Shown piece by piece: positions 8,714-20,700 of a stretch of 64,000 bases of DNA. Where the stretch lies: assembly GCF_000208925.1 (NCBI RefSeq), contig NW_001914860.1:1612-65611 (forward strand), in the 5' to 3' direction. A model generated the notes under the pieces. It worked only from the letters and a program-made list of their open reading frames with translations, had not been told where the DNA came from and did not search any database. The DNA is from Entamoeba histolytica HM-1:IMSS. Lineage: Eukaryota; Evosea; Mastigamoebida; Endamoebidae. Every line of letters begins with the position of its first letter. Position 1 is the first letter of the stretch. A program made the translations under genes and the position numbers.

Positions 8714-10993
8714 ATGTTTCATTTACACGTTCATTCCATTGAAAAAAAAGACATTGGTCTTTCATCCATTAAAACAATATCCAATTTAAATACTGATGAT
8801 AATGAAGTTTATTTCTATCAAGATCCATTTATTTATTCTTATAAAACAAATGGTACATTAACAAAATTAACTATCCAAAATCTTCCTGATAATATTTATG
8901 ATATTGTTTATAATGCAGATACTTCAAAATTATTATTTATTAATGAAAAAGGTGTTTATGAATCTTCAATTGTTAATGGTACAGCAACATTAAAAATAAA
9001 TAAAGAAGGAATTAAACGAATTAAATTAAGTGATGATTGTAATTTTATTTTATTAATAAGTTCATCAGAATTATTAATGTATACTCCTGAATTTTCTCTT
9101 CTTAATTCTTTTTCTATTAGAGATGTTATTGATGTTTCCTTTTCAAGTAATACTCAATATGTTGTTGTTTTAACTACAACTGAAATGATTGTATTATCAA
9201 CTGTTTTTAATATTAGAAATAGAGTAACAATTTCTAATCCACAATGTATGTCAATTAGACCATCTAATGAATTTATTACTGTAGCAACTGATAATATTTT
9301 AAATTTTATTGAAGAAAATTGTAATATTTATAAAACATTTAATCAACCAAATGAATATCATTCAAAACTTTTATCATGGAATTCAACATCTCAATTACTT
9401 TTACAAATAGTTTCAACACCTCTTCATGATATTCTTATTATCTCTTGTTATTGTTATGGTAAATTAATTCCAAAATATAGTAAATCTTTATCATTAATAC
9501 GAACTGCTTTTTGGGATGAAGTTAATCCAATGAAATTTCATATTATTACATCTACTAATGAACATTTAACATTTAATTTCTTATTACCTATTTGTTCTAC
9601 AAATGACCCAACATATAATATAATTATTCATCCACACACATATAATGATGTTTCTTTAACAGATTTAAATAAAGGAATTATGCCACCTCCTTTATGTCAT
9701 ATTTCTATTCCAATTCAATCAACTCAATATATTTATTCTAAAATAATTAATAATGAACCTTATATTATTATTATTGATTTATTTAATACTATTCATATTT
9801 TAAAATATATTGATAATCAAGTTAATAAAATTAATGAAATAAAATGTCCTGTTGATTATCCAACAAATATTTGTTTACTTTCTTCATTAGAATTATTTAT
9901 TATTGATTCTACAAATCAAACATCAGTCATTGTTAATATTAATAATGGTGTTAATAATAAAATTGAATTTACAAATCTCCCATCACAACTCCATTCTCTT
10001 ACTCAACTTAATGAAACATTATATTTCCAATTATTTAATGGAACAATTATTACTTCTCAAAAAACTACTCCTAATGATTATGTTATTAATTCAGAATTAT
10101 CTTTATCTCAATTCATGCCTGAATATTCTATAGTTCAATTCAATAATAAAATTCATTCTTTTGCATTATTTGGTCATAAACTCTATGATAATAATACTGA
10201 AATAGGTGAAAATGTTAATTCATATTTGATTTCTAATGATTATATTTTCTATACTACATTAAAACATACACTTCATGCAATTAATACAAAACAACATTCA
10301 ATTTTCATTAGGTCTATTGAACGTGGTTCAAGTATTATTAGTTATGTACCAAATGATACAAAACTTATCTTCCAAATGCCAAGGGGAAATCTTGAAGTTA
10401 TTCATCCAAGAGGTGTTATTCTTGATATTATTACTGAGTTACTTAAAAAGAAAGACTATAAACAAACATTTGAAGTTGTAAGAAGACATAAAGTTAATTA
10501 TAATTTTATTAGAGATTATGCTTTTAATCAAATTGTTGATGATATTCCACTCATTATTACTCAAATTGGACGTGCTGATCATGTAAATGCATTTTTATTA
10601 TCATTAGAAAATGGTATTCTTGATCCACCTTATTCATATTATATTGAACATTCATTTGAAGATCATACAGAACAAACAAAAACAATTGCATTAGCAATTA
10701 GAAAATATCTTGTTGATTCACATTTCCCTTGTGATTTTGTTACAACATACCTTGCTACTTACCTTTTATTACAACCAATTGATTTTGCTATAGTTTTGAA
10801 GGATTTATTTAATTTTGATGAACAAGGTAAAATAGATGGTATTAAATATTTAAGTACATTCTTCCCAATTAATGCTATTTTCAAATCAGCATTACAAACA
10901 CAGTCTAAGAAAATCGCTCAATTTGTCATTTCATATTCTTCACTTGATCCAAAAGAATATGAAGAACAAATTAATGCTCTTTCATTAGATTAA
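8714..10993 (+). CDS. ELP1: Elongator subunit ELP1/IKI3-like, C-terminally short
   Basis: A 759-residue protein. The N-terminal 550 residues read as WD40 propeller repeats. The second part begins with the ELP1 hallmark MPRGNLEVIHPRG, followed by a KKKDYKQTFEVVRRHKVNYN region and a helical-repeat segment. ELP1 is the scaffold of Elongator, which modifies wobble uridines of tRNAs. Known ELP1 proteins are about 1,300 residues. This frame ends just after DPKEYEEQINAL, which aligns to roughly three quarters of the family length, so the C-terminal TPR and dimerisation part is missing. Downstream DNA to 12.4 kb is a different decayed gene, so no further exon was found. The start is the first ATG, with GAAC upstream. 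Confidence 0.82.
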   Translation: MFHLHVHSIEKKDIGLSSIKTISNLNTDDNEVYFYQDPFIYSYKTNGTLTKLTIQNLPDNIYDIVYNADTSKLLFINEKGVYESSIVNGTATLKINKEGIKRIKLSDDCNFILLISSSELLMYTPEFSLLNSFSIRDVIDVSFSSNTQYVVVLTTTEMIVLSTVFNIRNRVTISNPQCMSIRPSNEFITVATDNILNFIEENCNIYKTFNQPNEYHSKLLSWNSTSQLLLQIVSTPLHDILIISCYCYGKLIPKYSKSLSLIRTAFWDEVNPMKFHIITSTNEHLTFNFLLPICSTNDPTYNIIIHPHTYNDVSLTDLNKGIMPPPLCHISIPIQSTQYIYSKIINNEPYIIIIDLFNTIHILKYIDNQVNKINEIKCPVDYPTNICLLSSLELFIIDSTNQTSVIVNINNGVNNKIEFTNLPSQLHSLTQLNETLYFQLFNGTIITSQKTTPNDYVINSELSLSQFMPEYSIVQFNNKIHSFALFGHKLYDNNTEIGENVNSYLISNDYIFYTTLKHTLHAINTKQHSIFIRSIERGSSIISYVPNDTKLIFQMPRGNLEVIHPRGVILDIITELLKKKDYKQTFEVVRRHKVNYNFIRDYAFNQIVDDIPLIITQIGRADHVNAFLLSLENGILDPPYSYYIEHSFEDHTEQTKTIALAIRKYLVDSHFPCDFVTTYLATYLLLQPIDFAIVLKDLFNFDEQGKIDGIKYLSTFFPINAIFKSALQTQSKKIAQFVISYSSLDPKEYEEQINALSLD

Positions 10994-11139
10994 TTTAAAT
11001 TTTGAAATTTTTATTCATTTCTTTTTTTATTAGTTTATTTATTATTTATAATTATTAAAAATGTCATAACAAACCATTTTCTCATTTCTCTCCTTTTCCT
11101 TTTTTTGTTTTATCATTTTATTCTTATTCAATTCTTCTA

Positions 11140-12325
11140 ATGATATTTGTCATTTTGTTCATTCTAATTATTACATTTTCACTAAGTACCTAATCATTGT
11201 ATTGATTCAAATAATAATGATTGTATTAAATGTGAACTTAGATTTATGTTTGGTACAATTTTAGACAATAAAGCTGGTTGTTTACAATGTTATCTAGGAT
11301 TTTGTAGAATTGAAAAAAATGAAAACCAAATATTATTTGTTGGATGTTAAGGGACATGTATTGACTGTGATGATCAAATTGGATGTGATTCTCTATTGCA
11401 CCAATGTGATTCTTGTTCATTAAAAATATTCAATTCAAATAACTACTCAAATGAACAATGGAGATTATGTATTAACATATATTTCATTTGAAATTACATG
11501 TTTAATTTCATCATTATATGTTAAATAACTTCCATCCAATTTATAGACACTTGGATGTTCTAGTTGTGATGATACATGAGAACAACAATTTGTAAATCTA
11601 AACAATAATAAAAGAAATAATCCTTTGTATTATAAAATGTATATTACTTCACAAATATTAAAGAATTATCATTGTATTGAATGGAATACAATATCTGGTT
11701 GTATTAGTTGTAGTAATAGAGTACAACATGTATAGAATGTTCATAAGGATATCATTTAATTCAAATAAATGAGAATATATGTTATCTAAATTATGGAATT
11801 GAAAATTGTGATAGTTATGGAATTGATTCAGATACAAATGAAAGTATAGGTTTATTATATTCCAAAGATTTAACATTAATTGATAAAAAAAACATGTTCA
11901 AAATGTTCTTTTCTAATAACAAATTCTTCTGAATGTTATTATGATAAATATGAATGGTAAATTATGTAAGAAAAGATATGTTCATTCAACAGATACTATT
12001 TGTATTTCTTCAGAAACAGTTATTCTTCATTATTTAATTTATGAAAAACAAACAATTGGATATATTTAATGTGAAAATAATTATGTTTTAATACTATCAA
12101 CTTCATGTATTTCATGTAAAGATTATTTTACATATTGTCTAGAATGTAATTCAACTCATTGTAATGTTTGTGAAGAAATGTAGATATTTGACTCATTTAA
12201 GATAAGACTGTGTTTATGATGATTCATCTTCATTATTATTTATTAGTATAGGATTAATAATAATGATTATACTTTTAATTAATTTAATTAATTTAAATAT
12301 TTTTGTAAATATCAATTATCATTAA
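11140..12325 (+). pseudogene. Broken gene for a Cys-rich, single-pass surface protein
   Basis: The remains lie in order on the plus strand. From an ATG at 11140 there is a hydrophobic signal-peptide-like run. After a frame change come many CxxC pairs (11198-11500), then further Cys-rich pieces near 11550, 11690 and 12110-12180. A final hydrophobic run (about 12230-12310) resembles a membrane span. Stops and frameshifts interrupt it throughout, for example TAA in frame at 11347. The layout recalls the ectodomains of Entamoeba transmembrane kinases or CxxC-rich lectin-like proteins, but no kinase part follows. I infer loss of function; the exact parent family is not settled. Confidence 0.65.
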
Positions 12326-12399
12326 TCAACAATCCATTATAATCTTCTTCTTGTTCATCATTCGTTGTTATTATTCCTTTTTCTAAAATTCATTAACAA

Positions 12400-13164
12400 T
12401 TAATTCCATAACATAAAAAATTGAGATAAAAACAAACTGAACAATTGTTTTAAAGGTATAAAACATTGTTTTTCAAAAATAAAAGGAGAATATACTAATA
12501 TTTGAGAAACAAGAATACCATCGCAAATTAATTGAAAGACACCACAACATACAAATTGTAATGGAACATTAAGTTCAATAAAATAAATTGTTTTGAAGAA
12601 ATCACCTATAATCCAACCACCAATAGTAGAAAGTGGTAATCCTTCTGCATTTTTTGTTTTATAATTTTTAAGTATTTGAGGAAAGGCAAGAAGAATTTCA
12701 ATTGTAGTTGATAATCCACCAATACATTGAACAATAAGATTAATTTTTCTTGTGACAAAAGAAATAAAGATAACAATGGTTGTAAATAGAAGAAATGTAG
12801 TTATAACTTTTGAGTATATCAAGTTATGAAGTAGTTTAGATGATAAAAATATTAAAATTAACATTGTAATAATAATAAAGATACTTTGAATCAATAAAGA
12901 GATTTCAAAAGGTTCTCCAATATAAAAACCAATTCTGAGAACATTACTTATTAATAAAATATAACAAGTTCCAATACTAAATGATTTAAATTGTTGTTGA
13001 TTATTGTGAGATATGAAAAATTGAGTATAAGGAAGAATAGGCATAACAATCATCAAAATATTTATAAAATAAGTGATGAATAAAGTAAACATCAAATTAT
13101 AAATATTTAAAAGTTCTTTTATAAAAAGATCAATTATCATAAGGAGAAGATGATTTTCTTTCAT
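12400..13164 (-). CDS. PQ-loop membrane protein, ANY1/SLC66A2 (PQLC1) type
   Basis: Up to 254 residues with about seven membrane spans. Two PQ-loop-type motifs are visible: a degenerate one (MPILPYTQFF) in the first span and a clear one (AFPQILKNYKTKNAEGL) near residue 170. Between and after them are family segments such as ISNVLRIGFYIGEPFE, IIGDFFKTIYF and PLQFVCCGVFQLICDG. These match SLC66A2 and yeast ANY1, intracellular phospholipid scramblases opposing P4-ATPase flippases. In-frame ATGs at 13164, 13140 and 13092 are all possible. The first two overlap the 3' end of RFT1 on the same strand; the third keeps the whole first span and removes the overlap. Confidence 0.78.
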   Translation of the reverse strand: MKENHLLLMIIDLFIKELLNIYNLMFTLFITYFINILMIVMPILPYTQFFISHNNQQQFKSFSIGTCYILLISNVLRIGFYIGEPFEISLLIQSIFIIITMLILIFLSSKLLHNLIYSKVITTFLLFTTIVIFISFVTRKINLIVQCIGGLSTTIEILLAFPQILKNYKTKNAEGLPLSTIGGWIIGDFFKTIYFIELNVPLQFVCCGVFQLICDGILVSQILVYSPFIFEKQCFIPLKQLFSLFLSQFFMLWN

Positions 13165-14617
13165 TCCAAAACATTTTAAGTGATGTTATGAATGGTTTGT
13201 CACAAAGCCAAATAACTAGTAATTCAATAAATCCTAAACATACACCTAGAATCAAACAAATAAATGATTGGGTTGAAAAGATATATGAAATATAAGTATT
13301 AATTCCAAAAACTACAAATAAAGATACTAAAGTAAGTTTAGTTGGAGTACATTTTTTCCAAGGTAAATAACCATATAATTGATAAATATTATAATGAGAA
13401 TAAAATGCACGTAATATCATAGAAATTATATTAGAAATAAATAAACCTGAAGGACCAAATAATTTAGATAATACAATACATAAAGAAACATAGATAATAG
13501 AAAAAAGAAACATCAAATTATTTGATGTATTTAATTGTTCATCTGTTGCTGTTGCATGGAAAAATGATTCTGATATTCCATTAATAGCTATAGTACTTAT
13601 AGTAATAAATGCAATAATAAGTAAATAAGAATTATTTGTAAATTCTTCATTTTTATATAAAAAGTCAAGAAGAGCTTTTGAATAAGGAGGACCAAAAACA
13701 AGAATAAGTAATGATAAATGAAGAATTATTTTTAAAAATGAACAAAATGCATTAAGTAATTCATCTTTATTTTGACGAATTTTAGAAAATAAAGAATAAC
13801 TAACATCTTCTATTGGTAAAAATAAGAATCTAACAACTAATGATGAAATATTTGAAATAACACTAAATATTCCTTGAATTGTTAATGTTGTTGTTACAAT
13901 AAGAACTGCTTTTTCACCTTCTTGAAGTAAAAACTTTTGAATAGTTTGTCTTCCAAAAAGCCATAAATTATCTGAATGTGATTTTAATGATTTAAATGAA
14001 ATCATTTGAATATCAATTTGAGGGAGTTTAATTGAATGATGATAAGAAATAAAAATTGTTAATGAAGATAATGCAAATAATGTTGGTTGAATAATTAATG
14101 CATATTTTGGATATAATGAAATTAATATTGCTTGTAATATCATTCTAATAAAAATACTTGGTAATTCACAATAAATTCTAAATATATGTTTTTGTGTTAA
14201 AAGCATATAAACTAGATATGGTTCTTGAATAAGTTCTAAAAATAATCCTATTGAATGTATGCAATAAGAAAGTAATGCATATTTCATTTCAGGTGCTTGA
14301 TAATAAAGAATAGGAAGTGCAATTATATTGATAATTAATCCAACAATAATAGTAATTAAACTAAAGGATATTCCTTTTGATAAATTATCTGTATATTTTC
14401 TCATAATTGTTCTTCTGGAAAATTCTCTTGAAAGAAAATAAACTATATTCATTAATAATTGAAGATGAACATGAAAAAATCCTGTTACTTCTTCACCAAC
14501 AGATCTAATAACTATTACATTAGAAATAAATGTTATTGACCTTTGTAATAATTGAAAAAGAACAGATGATGCAATTCCACGTAAAGCTCCACCTACAGTT
14601 TGTTGAGGACAATTCAT
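13130..14617 (-). CDS. RFT1: RFT1-like ER membrane protein of N-glycan assembly
   Basis: A 495-residue polytopic protein of the MOP/MATE-like superfamily with about 12-14 membrane spans. It carries RFT1 features: an N-terminal LLQRSITFISN-type segment, then REFSRR, then FLLQEGEKAVL, a VVRFLFLPIEDVSYSLFSK segment and AINGISESFFHA. RFT1 is needed for use of lumen-facing Man5GlcNAc2-PP-dolichol in N-glycosylation; whether it is itself a flippase is disputed. The length is near the family norm. The start ATG at 14617 is the first in frame. The 3' end overlaps the possible start of the PQ-loop gene by up to 35 nt. Confidence 0.87.
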   Translation of the reverse strand: MNCPQQTVGGALRGIASSVLFQLLQRSITFISNVIVIRSVGEEVTGFFHVHLQLLMNIVYFLSREFSRRTIMRKYTDNLSKGISFSLITIIVGLIINIIALPILYYQAPEMKYALLSYCIHSIGLFLELIQEPYLVYMLLTQKHIFRIYCELPSIFIRMILQAILISLYPKYALIIQPTLFALSSLTIFISYHHSIKLPQIDIQMISFKSLKSHSDNLWLFGRQTIQKFLLQEGEKAVLIVTTTLTIQGIFSVISNISSLVVRFLFLPIEDVSYSLFSKIRQNKDELLNAFCSFLKIILHLSLLILVFGPPYSKALLDFLYKNEEFTNNSYLLIIAFITISTIAINGISESFFHATATDEQLNTSNNLMFLFSIIYVSLCIVLSKLFGPSGLFISNIISMILRAFYSHYNIYQLYGYLPWKKCTPTKLTLVSLFVVFGINTYISYIFSTQSFICLILGVCLGFIELLVIWLCDKPFITSLKMFWNERKSSSPYDN

Positions 14618-14704
14618 TATTAATTATCCTTTTTTAAGTTTTTTTTTTTATTAAAAAAAAAATAAAGTATCGTTAAGTGAAATAATTAATAAAAGAAAAG
14701 AAAA

Positions 14705-17700
14705 TCAATTAAATTGAACAAGATCATTTTCATTAACTCCTTTTGATCTTGCATATTCTAAAACATCAGCCTTCACATCTCTAATAATTTTAGAAGTACT
14801 TAAATAACCTCTATCAAATACACTTTGAATACCTGCATGTTCTTGTTTCATATTAGATTTATGAATTGTTAATCCTCTTTTACAAGTAAAAAGTGTACGT
14901 TGAAGTAATGAATATAAATTTAAGACATAATCAACATCATACTTTTGAATATTAGGTTGTTTAAGAAAAGTATCACAAATAGCACCTATTCCACCATTTA
15001 CTTCAGCAACAAGAATACCTTTAAGTTTTGGTTGTAATGACATAATATTAGTATCTTTATTTTTAAAATCTTCAATTGATGTAGATAAATCTTCTAATTT
15101 ATTATCTACATCATCAATACAACATTCAATTGGAGACATTACTTTTTGAATAACACTTTGAACTTCTTCTCTTTCAAGAACTGAAGGAATATTATGTTTT
15201 GTTTTATAAATTGTTCTAACTTTTTGTGTATCTTCTAATCCAGGATGTTTTTTATCTGTTTTACATGTTTGTTCACTTACAAAAACTCCTACTCCTGTGA
15301 AATTTACATTGAAATTATTTTGTTTTCTTCCATCTTTAAATGGATAAACATTAACAACTGTATAAAATGGAGTTGTACATTTATCAATATCAATTCCTTC
15401 AATATTTGTTTTCCAATCTGGTGAAATACCAATTCCATTAAGATCTTTTTTACGCATTTCTTTAATCTCATTTCCAAATTCTTTTAATCTTAAAGAACTT
15501 CTATAAATATATTGTTTTTTATGATCTTTTTCAAATGCTTTTTCTCCATAAAATCCTACACAATAATAATACCAAATAAATGGTTCTGTAATTCCATTAT
15601 AAAGAGTATTAACTTCTTCATGTGCAAGTGCTAATTCTGCATAATTTTTATTAGAAATAAAATATGGAATAATAAAGTTATATAATGCAATAGCAAATGA
15701 ATAAACATGTGCTGTTTTAAATAATTGTACTCCATGTTTGACTTCTTCTACTAATGTATCAGTATTTAATGTTGTTGAACTACTTTGGAATGATGGTTGT
15801 TTATAATCTAAGAAATCATTAGTAATTTCTTTTAAATATTCTACATTTAATGGATGAATATCATCTTTAATTGTACAATAAATAAAATGAATAATATGAA
15901 CAATAGCAATTCCTGCTTCAACATAATTTCCTCTTTTTTCATGTTCATTTGCAATCATTTTAAACCATGGAATATGAATTTGTGGACAATCAATATATTT
16001 TTGTGCAATTTCTAATTTTCTTTCAGTAATTAAATCAATAGCTTTTTCACTACTCTTTTTAAGTATTTCTAAATCAGATAAATCTCTTAAAAATGATTGA
16101 ACATGATCTCTTAATAATTTTAATTCTTCTCCAAATTTTTTATTATTTTGTTCATCATCTTTCATTCCACTTTGTTGAATTTCTTGTGCTGCTTCATTTT
16201 TAGATGGTAATAATATAATAAATTTAGGATGTTTTTCACAATATTCTTGAATTTTTTGAATATCTTCTTGATTTACATATTTATTATATGATGGGATTTT
16301 TTCATTTTCTATATTTTTAATAACTTGTGATATTTCAATTAATTGTGTTGTTGGTTCATCATTTTGGAATTGAAGTAATTGAACTGTAACATTAAAACAA
16401 AGTGCATATTCTTTTCTTTTATCTTCATACTCTTTTTCTTTTTGACTTTCTTTATTTAATAATCTCATTTGTCCTAATAATTTTGTTCTTAATTGAGGTG
16501 GTGGTAATATTTTCTTTCCAAGTTCAATAAACATTCTAAATGATTTTTCTTTTTTATAATTATCTCCATAATATTCTTGAATTATTCCATAACTCGAATT
16601 AATACTTCTAAATCGTTGATTTAATTTTCCTGCCATGCTAATAATATCTTCTATTTGATGTGTACCTACTACAAATTCTGTAACATCACTTACTGCAACT
16701 TCCCATGCATAAACTTTAACTATTTCTTCACTTGCTGATAATTCTACATCCATTTGTTCATTTTCATCTAATACTTGTTTTTCAAATCCATTAATAATAT
16801 CTTGTAATTCAGTTGCACTTTTTAATACTCCTATTCCCATTGGTAATATATTATTCCAACTCTTAAATACTACATTCCATGATGAAATAGACATAACTTC
16901 ATTTTCTTTCTTTAAAAATTCATTATGACTTCTTTTTGCCATTTCAGTTATAGCATTTAATTTTCCAATTGTTTGTTGAAGTTTTTGTTGTGATGAAAGT
17001 AATACCATTACATTATCATCTTTTGTTGCTAAATTATCACATGCATCATTATATAATTTACTTAAACTTTCAGATGATTTTTTTAATTCATTTTCAAATT
17101 CTTTCATTTTATTTTCATGTTCTTTTTCAACTTCAATTTGTTCTTGTTCAATATTAATTCTTGCTTCTACTAATTCTTTTGTTTTATTAATAATTTCTTT
17201 TAACGTATCTCCACTTATAGAAATACTTGATCCAACTTCTTTTAATTCTTTAATATATTCTTCAAATTGTTTTTGATGTTCATCTAATTCTTTACATAAT
17301 TCTTTAGCTTTTTGTTTATATTCTTCTTGTTTCATTTGATGTTCTCCAGTAAATGCAACACAATCTCTTATTGTTTCTAAAACTCCTCTAAGATAATTAT
17401 TTGTTTTTAATTTTAATCCTGAAATAGTGGTTTCTACTTTAACATTTTTTTCATATTTATTTAATAATGTTTGTGCTGACTCATTAACTTCATTAACAGG
17501 ATCTTCTTTCCATAAATTGATTAGTTGTCTAACAACTCGTTCTTTTGTTCTCCATTTTCTATCTCCTCCATTTTGATCTTCATCAATCATTTCAAGAAGT
17601 TTTAATCTTCTTTGAACTACTTTATTTCTATAATTTTCAAATGCATTAATATCAATAACATCAACTGATTCTTTTTGTTTCATACTTTCTTCTTTTTGTC

Positions 17701-20700
17701 CATGGAATTTTTCTTGTGAAAAATCGTCTCGTGCCCATTGTTCTAATGTATTTAATGCTCTTTCAATTAATGAATTATCTTCCCCTTCCTTTGTTCCAAT
17801 AGTTGCTAGTGCAGCAACTGTATGAATTCTCATACATTGTGTACTTCCTAGAATTTCATAATTTGTTCTAACAAATAAATAAAATACTGATGTTGCATTT
17901 GTTCTAATATCTGGATCAGGATAATTACAATAGTTAATAATTCCTCTTAATAATTTATATGAAAAATCTAAATTCTCTTTAAATAAATAATCACCATATG
18001 TTCTAACTAATTTTCTTATAAATTGGAAAAATCGTTTAATATATTGTGCAGGTGGTGGTTGAACAAACATTTTATCACTTATAAACCTATTAATTTTATT
18101 CATTTCATCTACATCTTTTCTTTCAAATAATTCTTCAAATAAACAATCAACAACATCAAGAATAACTAATAACATGTCATCATAAATAATATGATCTCTT
18201 GTTTCATCTCTTTCAATTGGTGCTTCTTGTACATCATTTCCAAATATTTTTCCTAATTTTTTATTTCTTTTAGTATATGCTTCTGCACTTCCTAATCCTG
18301 GTGATGGTCCAAATAATAATAAATCTTGTGTATTTTTTTCATTTGCTTTTGGTCTTTGTTTAACAATACTTCTTTCTTCTTTTGAATTTTCTTCAAACAT
18401 TGAATTTAATCTTAATTTTTCACTTTCTGCTACTTGGAAATTTTGTATATATTCATTAACTAATTGTTTTCTTATTCCTAAATACATTCCATTTACATTT
18501 CTATATTTCTTTTTATCACTATCATTTTTACATATTTCTCCTGGCATAAAACTAAGAATTTCTTTTGCTGAAACAAGTAATTCAATAAAATTCATTATTT
18601 TTGAAACTACTTCTAATGAAATATATCTTTTTAAAACTTCTCGATTTACATTCTTTAATATCCAAATTAAACAAAGATAAAGGTCTTGTGTTTCAAATGT
18701 TTTTAAATTCTTTGTTGACCAAATGTCTGTTATTCGTTCAAAATTATCTATAAAATCAAATACAAATGGCATGAAATATTCTGCTATTCTTTCTTTTTTA
18801 TTTTCAAATCTAACATCTAAATCACAAAGAATAATTCTCTTTAAAAGAATTACTAATGCATATTTTGAAATTTCATTACTTCTTGATAATAATTTAATAA
18901 ATGATGTTTCTATACTACTTGCAAAATAATGTCTTTCATTAAGTAATGATCTTAATTCACCAACACTTTCAAATAAATTCGGTTTAACAAGTAATGGAAT
19001 ATTAACTTCATAAAAATATTCATATGAATTTAACACACTTATGAAATCAACTCTAAGTATTTGTGTAGCTAACCAACATTTACTTCTTTTTTCTGGACTT
19101 GGAATAACTGATTCTACTTCTATATGATTTGCATTCATTGGATCTCCTACAGGTTCAAATAATGTTGTTGTTTGTGAATCATAACATCTTGATAACGCAT
19201 TTATATAACTATCCATTGCTTCAAACCCAATGGTATGTGAATAAATTCTTATTAAATCATTTATAAATAATCCAAAATCTGCATTTAAATAAAATAATCC
19301 ATTTGTTTCTTGTTTAGATAAACAAAGTCTAAGTCTAATAGTTTGAGCTAATGTAGTTCCTAATTCAATGACATCAGAATTAAATTGTTGGAAAATAGGA
19401 TTTTCTCCTAATTGTCTAATTTTTTCAAGTCTATTACTTGAATCAAAAATACCTAATTCTTCAAGATATAATGTTAATGATTTAATAATAACATCAAAGA
19501 AAAACCAACAATATTCTACAGCAACATCTACAACAACAAGTCTTTGGTCTGTAGTATCTTTTTGATATAATATCTTTTCAAAATACCATAATAAACAATT
19601 TGTAAGTTTCATAAAAATTGGTACTTGTTCTGTTATTCCTTCTGTATCATTGTCATCAATAGGATTAGTAAAATAATAATCAATGTATGATGTTAATATA
19701 TGATTTCTTTGTCTATATGTATTATGTGGTGCTTTTTCTTCTTTTAATAATGCTGCAAGAACTTTAAGAATATACGTTAAAATAACATCATGTTCTAATT
19801 TTTTACCATTTGAAAATTTTCCTCGAGGTGTTTGAACTATTGATCCTTTTTGTGGACTTGTAGTTGTTGATTCTGTTTCTTCTGTTTTATCTTTTTTTTC
19901 TTCTGATTTTCTTTCAATAACTGTTTTAATTCTATGATTATTAAACATTCCAAATAAATTACTCATAATAACTGGGAAAAAATGCATTAATTGAATAACT
20001 GGAATATTATGTACTTTACTTAATACTTCTTCAACATCTTCAATTAAATTGAATGAACATACTTTATCCAATAATTCATAAAGAGATGTACTTCCTGCAA
20101 ATATAGTACTATGAATATTAATATCAACTACAAGATATGACATTTTATCTCCTACTCCATCTCTTACTTTATCAGTAGATGTCATATAACCTGTAGTTCC
20201 ATCATATGTATATACTGGTAATTTATATTCTCCATTAACAATTAATTTTCCTTGTTCAAATAATGGTCTATATGCAAAATATTGTAATGTTGTTTCTTTC
20301 TTTTGTTCTTCTGGAAATGTAACATCTTGAATTAAAAAGAAAAAATGATATTGATCATTAAGATTTAATGGTAATTTTACTTTAAATTCATCTAAATAAA
20401 AATCTATTTTATTCCCAATACTTACAGTTGTACAAAATGATGTTACAAATGATTTATCATCTTTTTTTCTTGAATAAAATGCATTTAATATATTACTTGG
20501 ATCTTTTAAGTCTTTATCTGTACATCTAAAATAACATGTTATTACAAATTTTGTTTTCTTTTTATCTTTTTGTGAAATTGATGTAATATTTAATTCTTTT
20601 GTTGTAACATAAACATTATTTGTAAAATCCATAAAGAAATTTTTATAATTTTCAATAGATGTAAAATCTTCAAGCATTCTAATTCCTTTTCCTTCTGGAT

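Noticed and set aside
10994..11139. Further exon of ELP1
   Set aside because: No segment resembling the family's C-terminal region follows, and the DNA soon enters the Cys-rich pseudogene.
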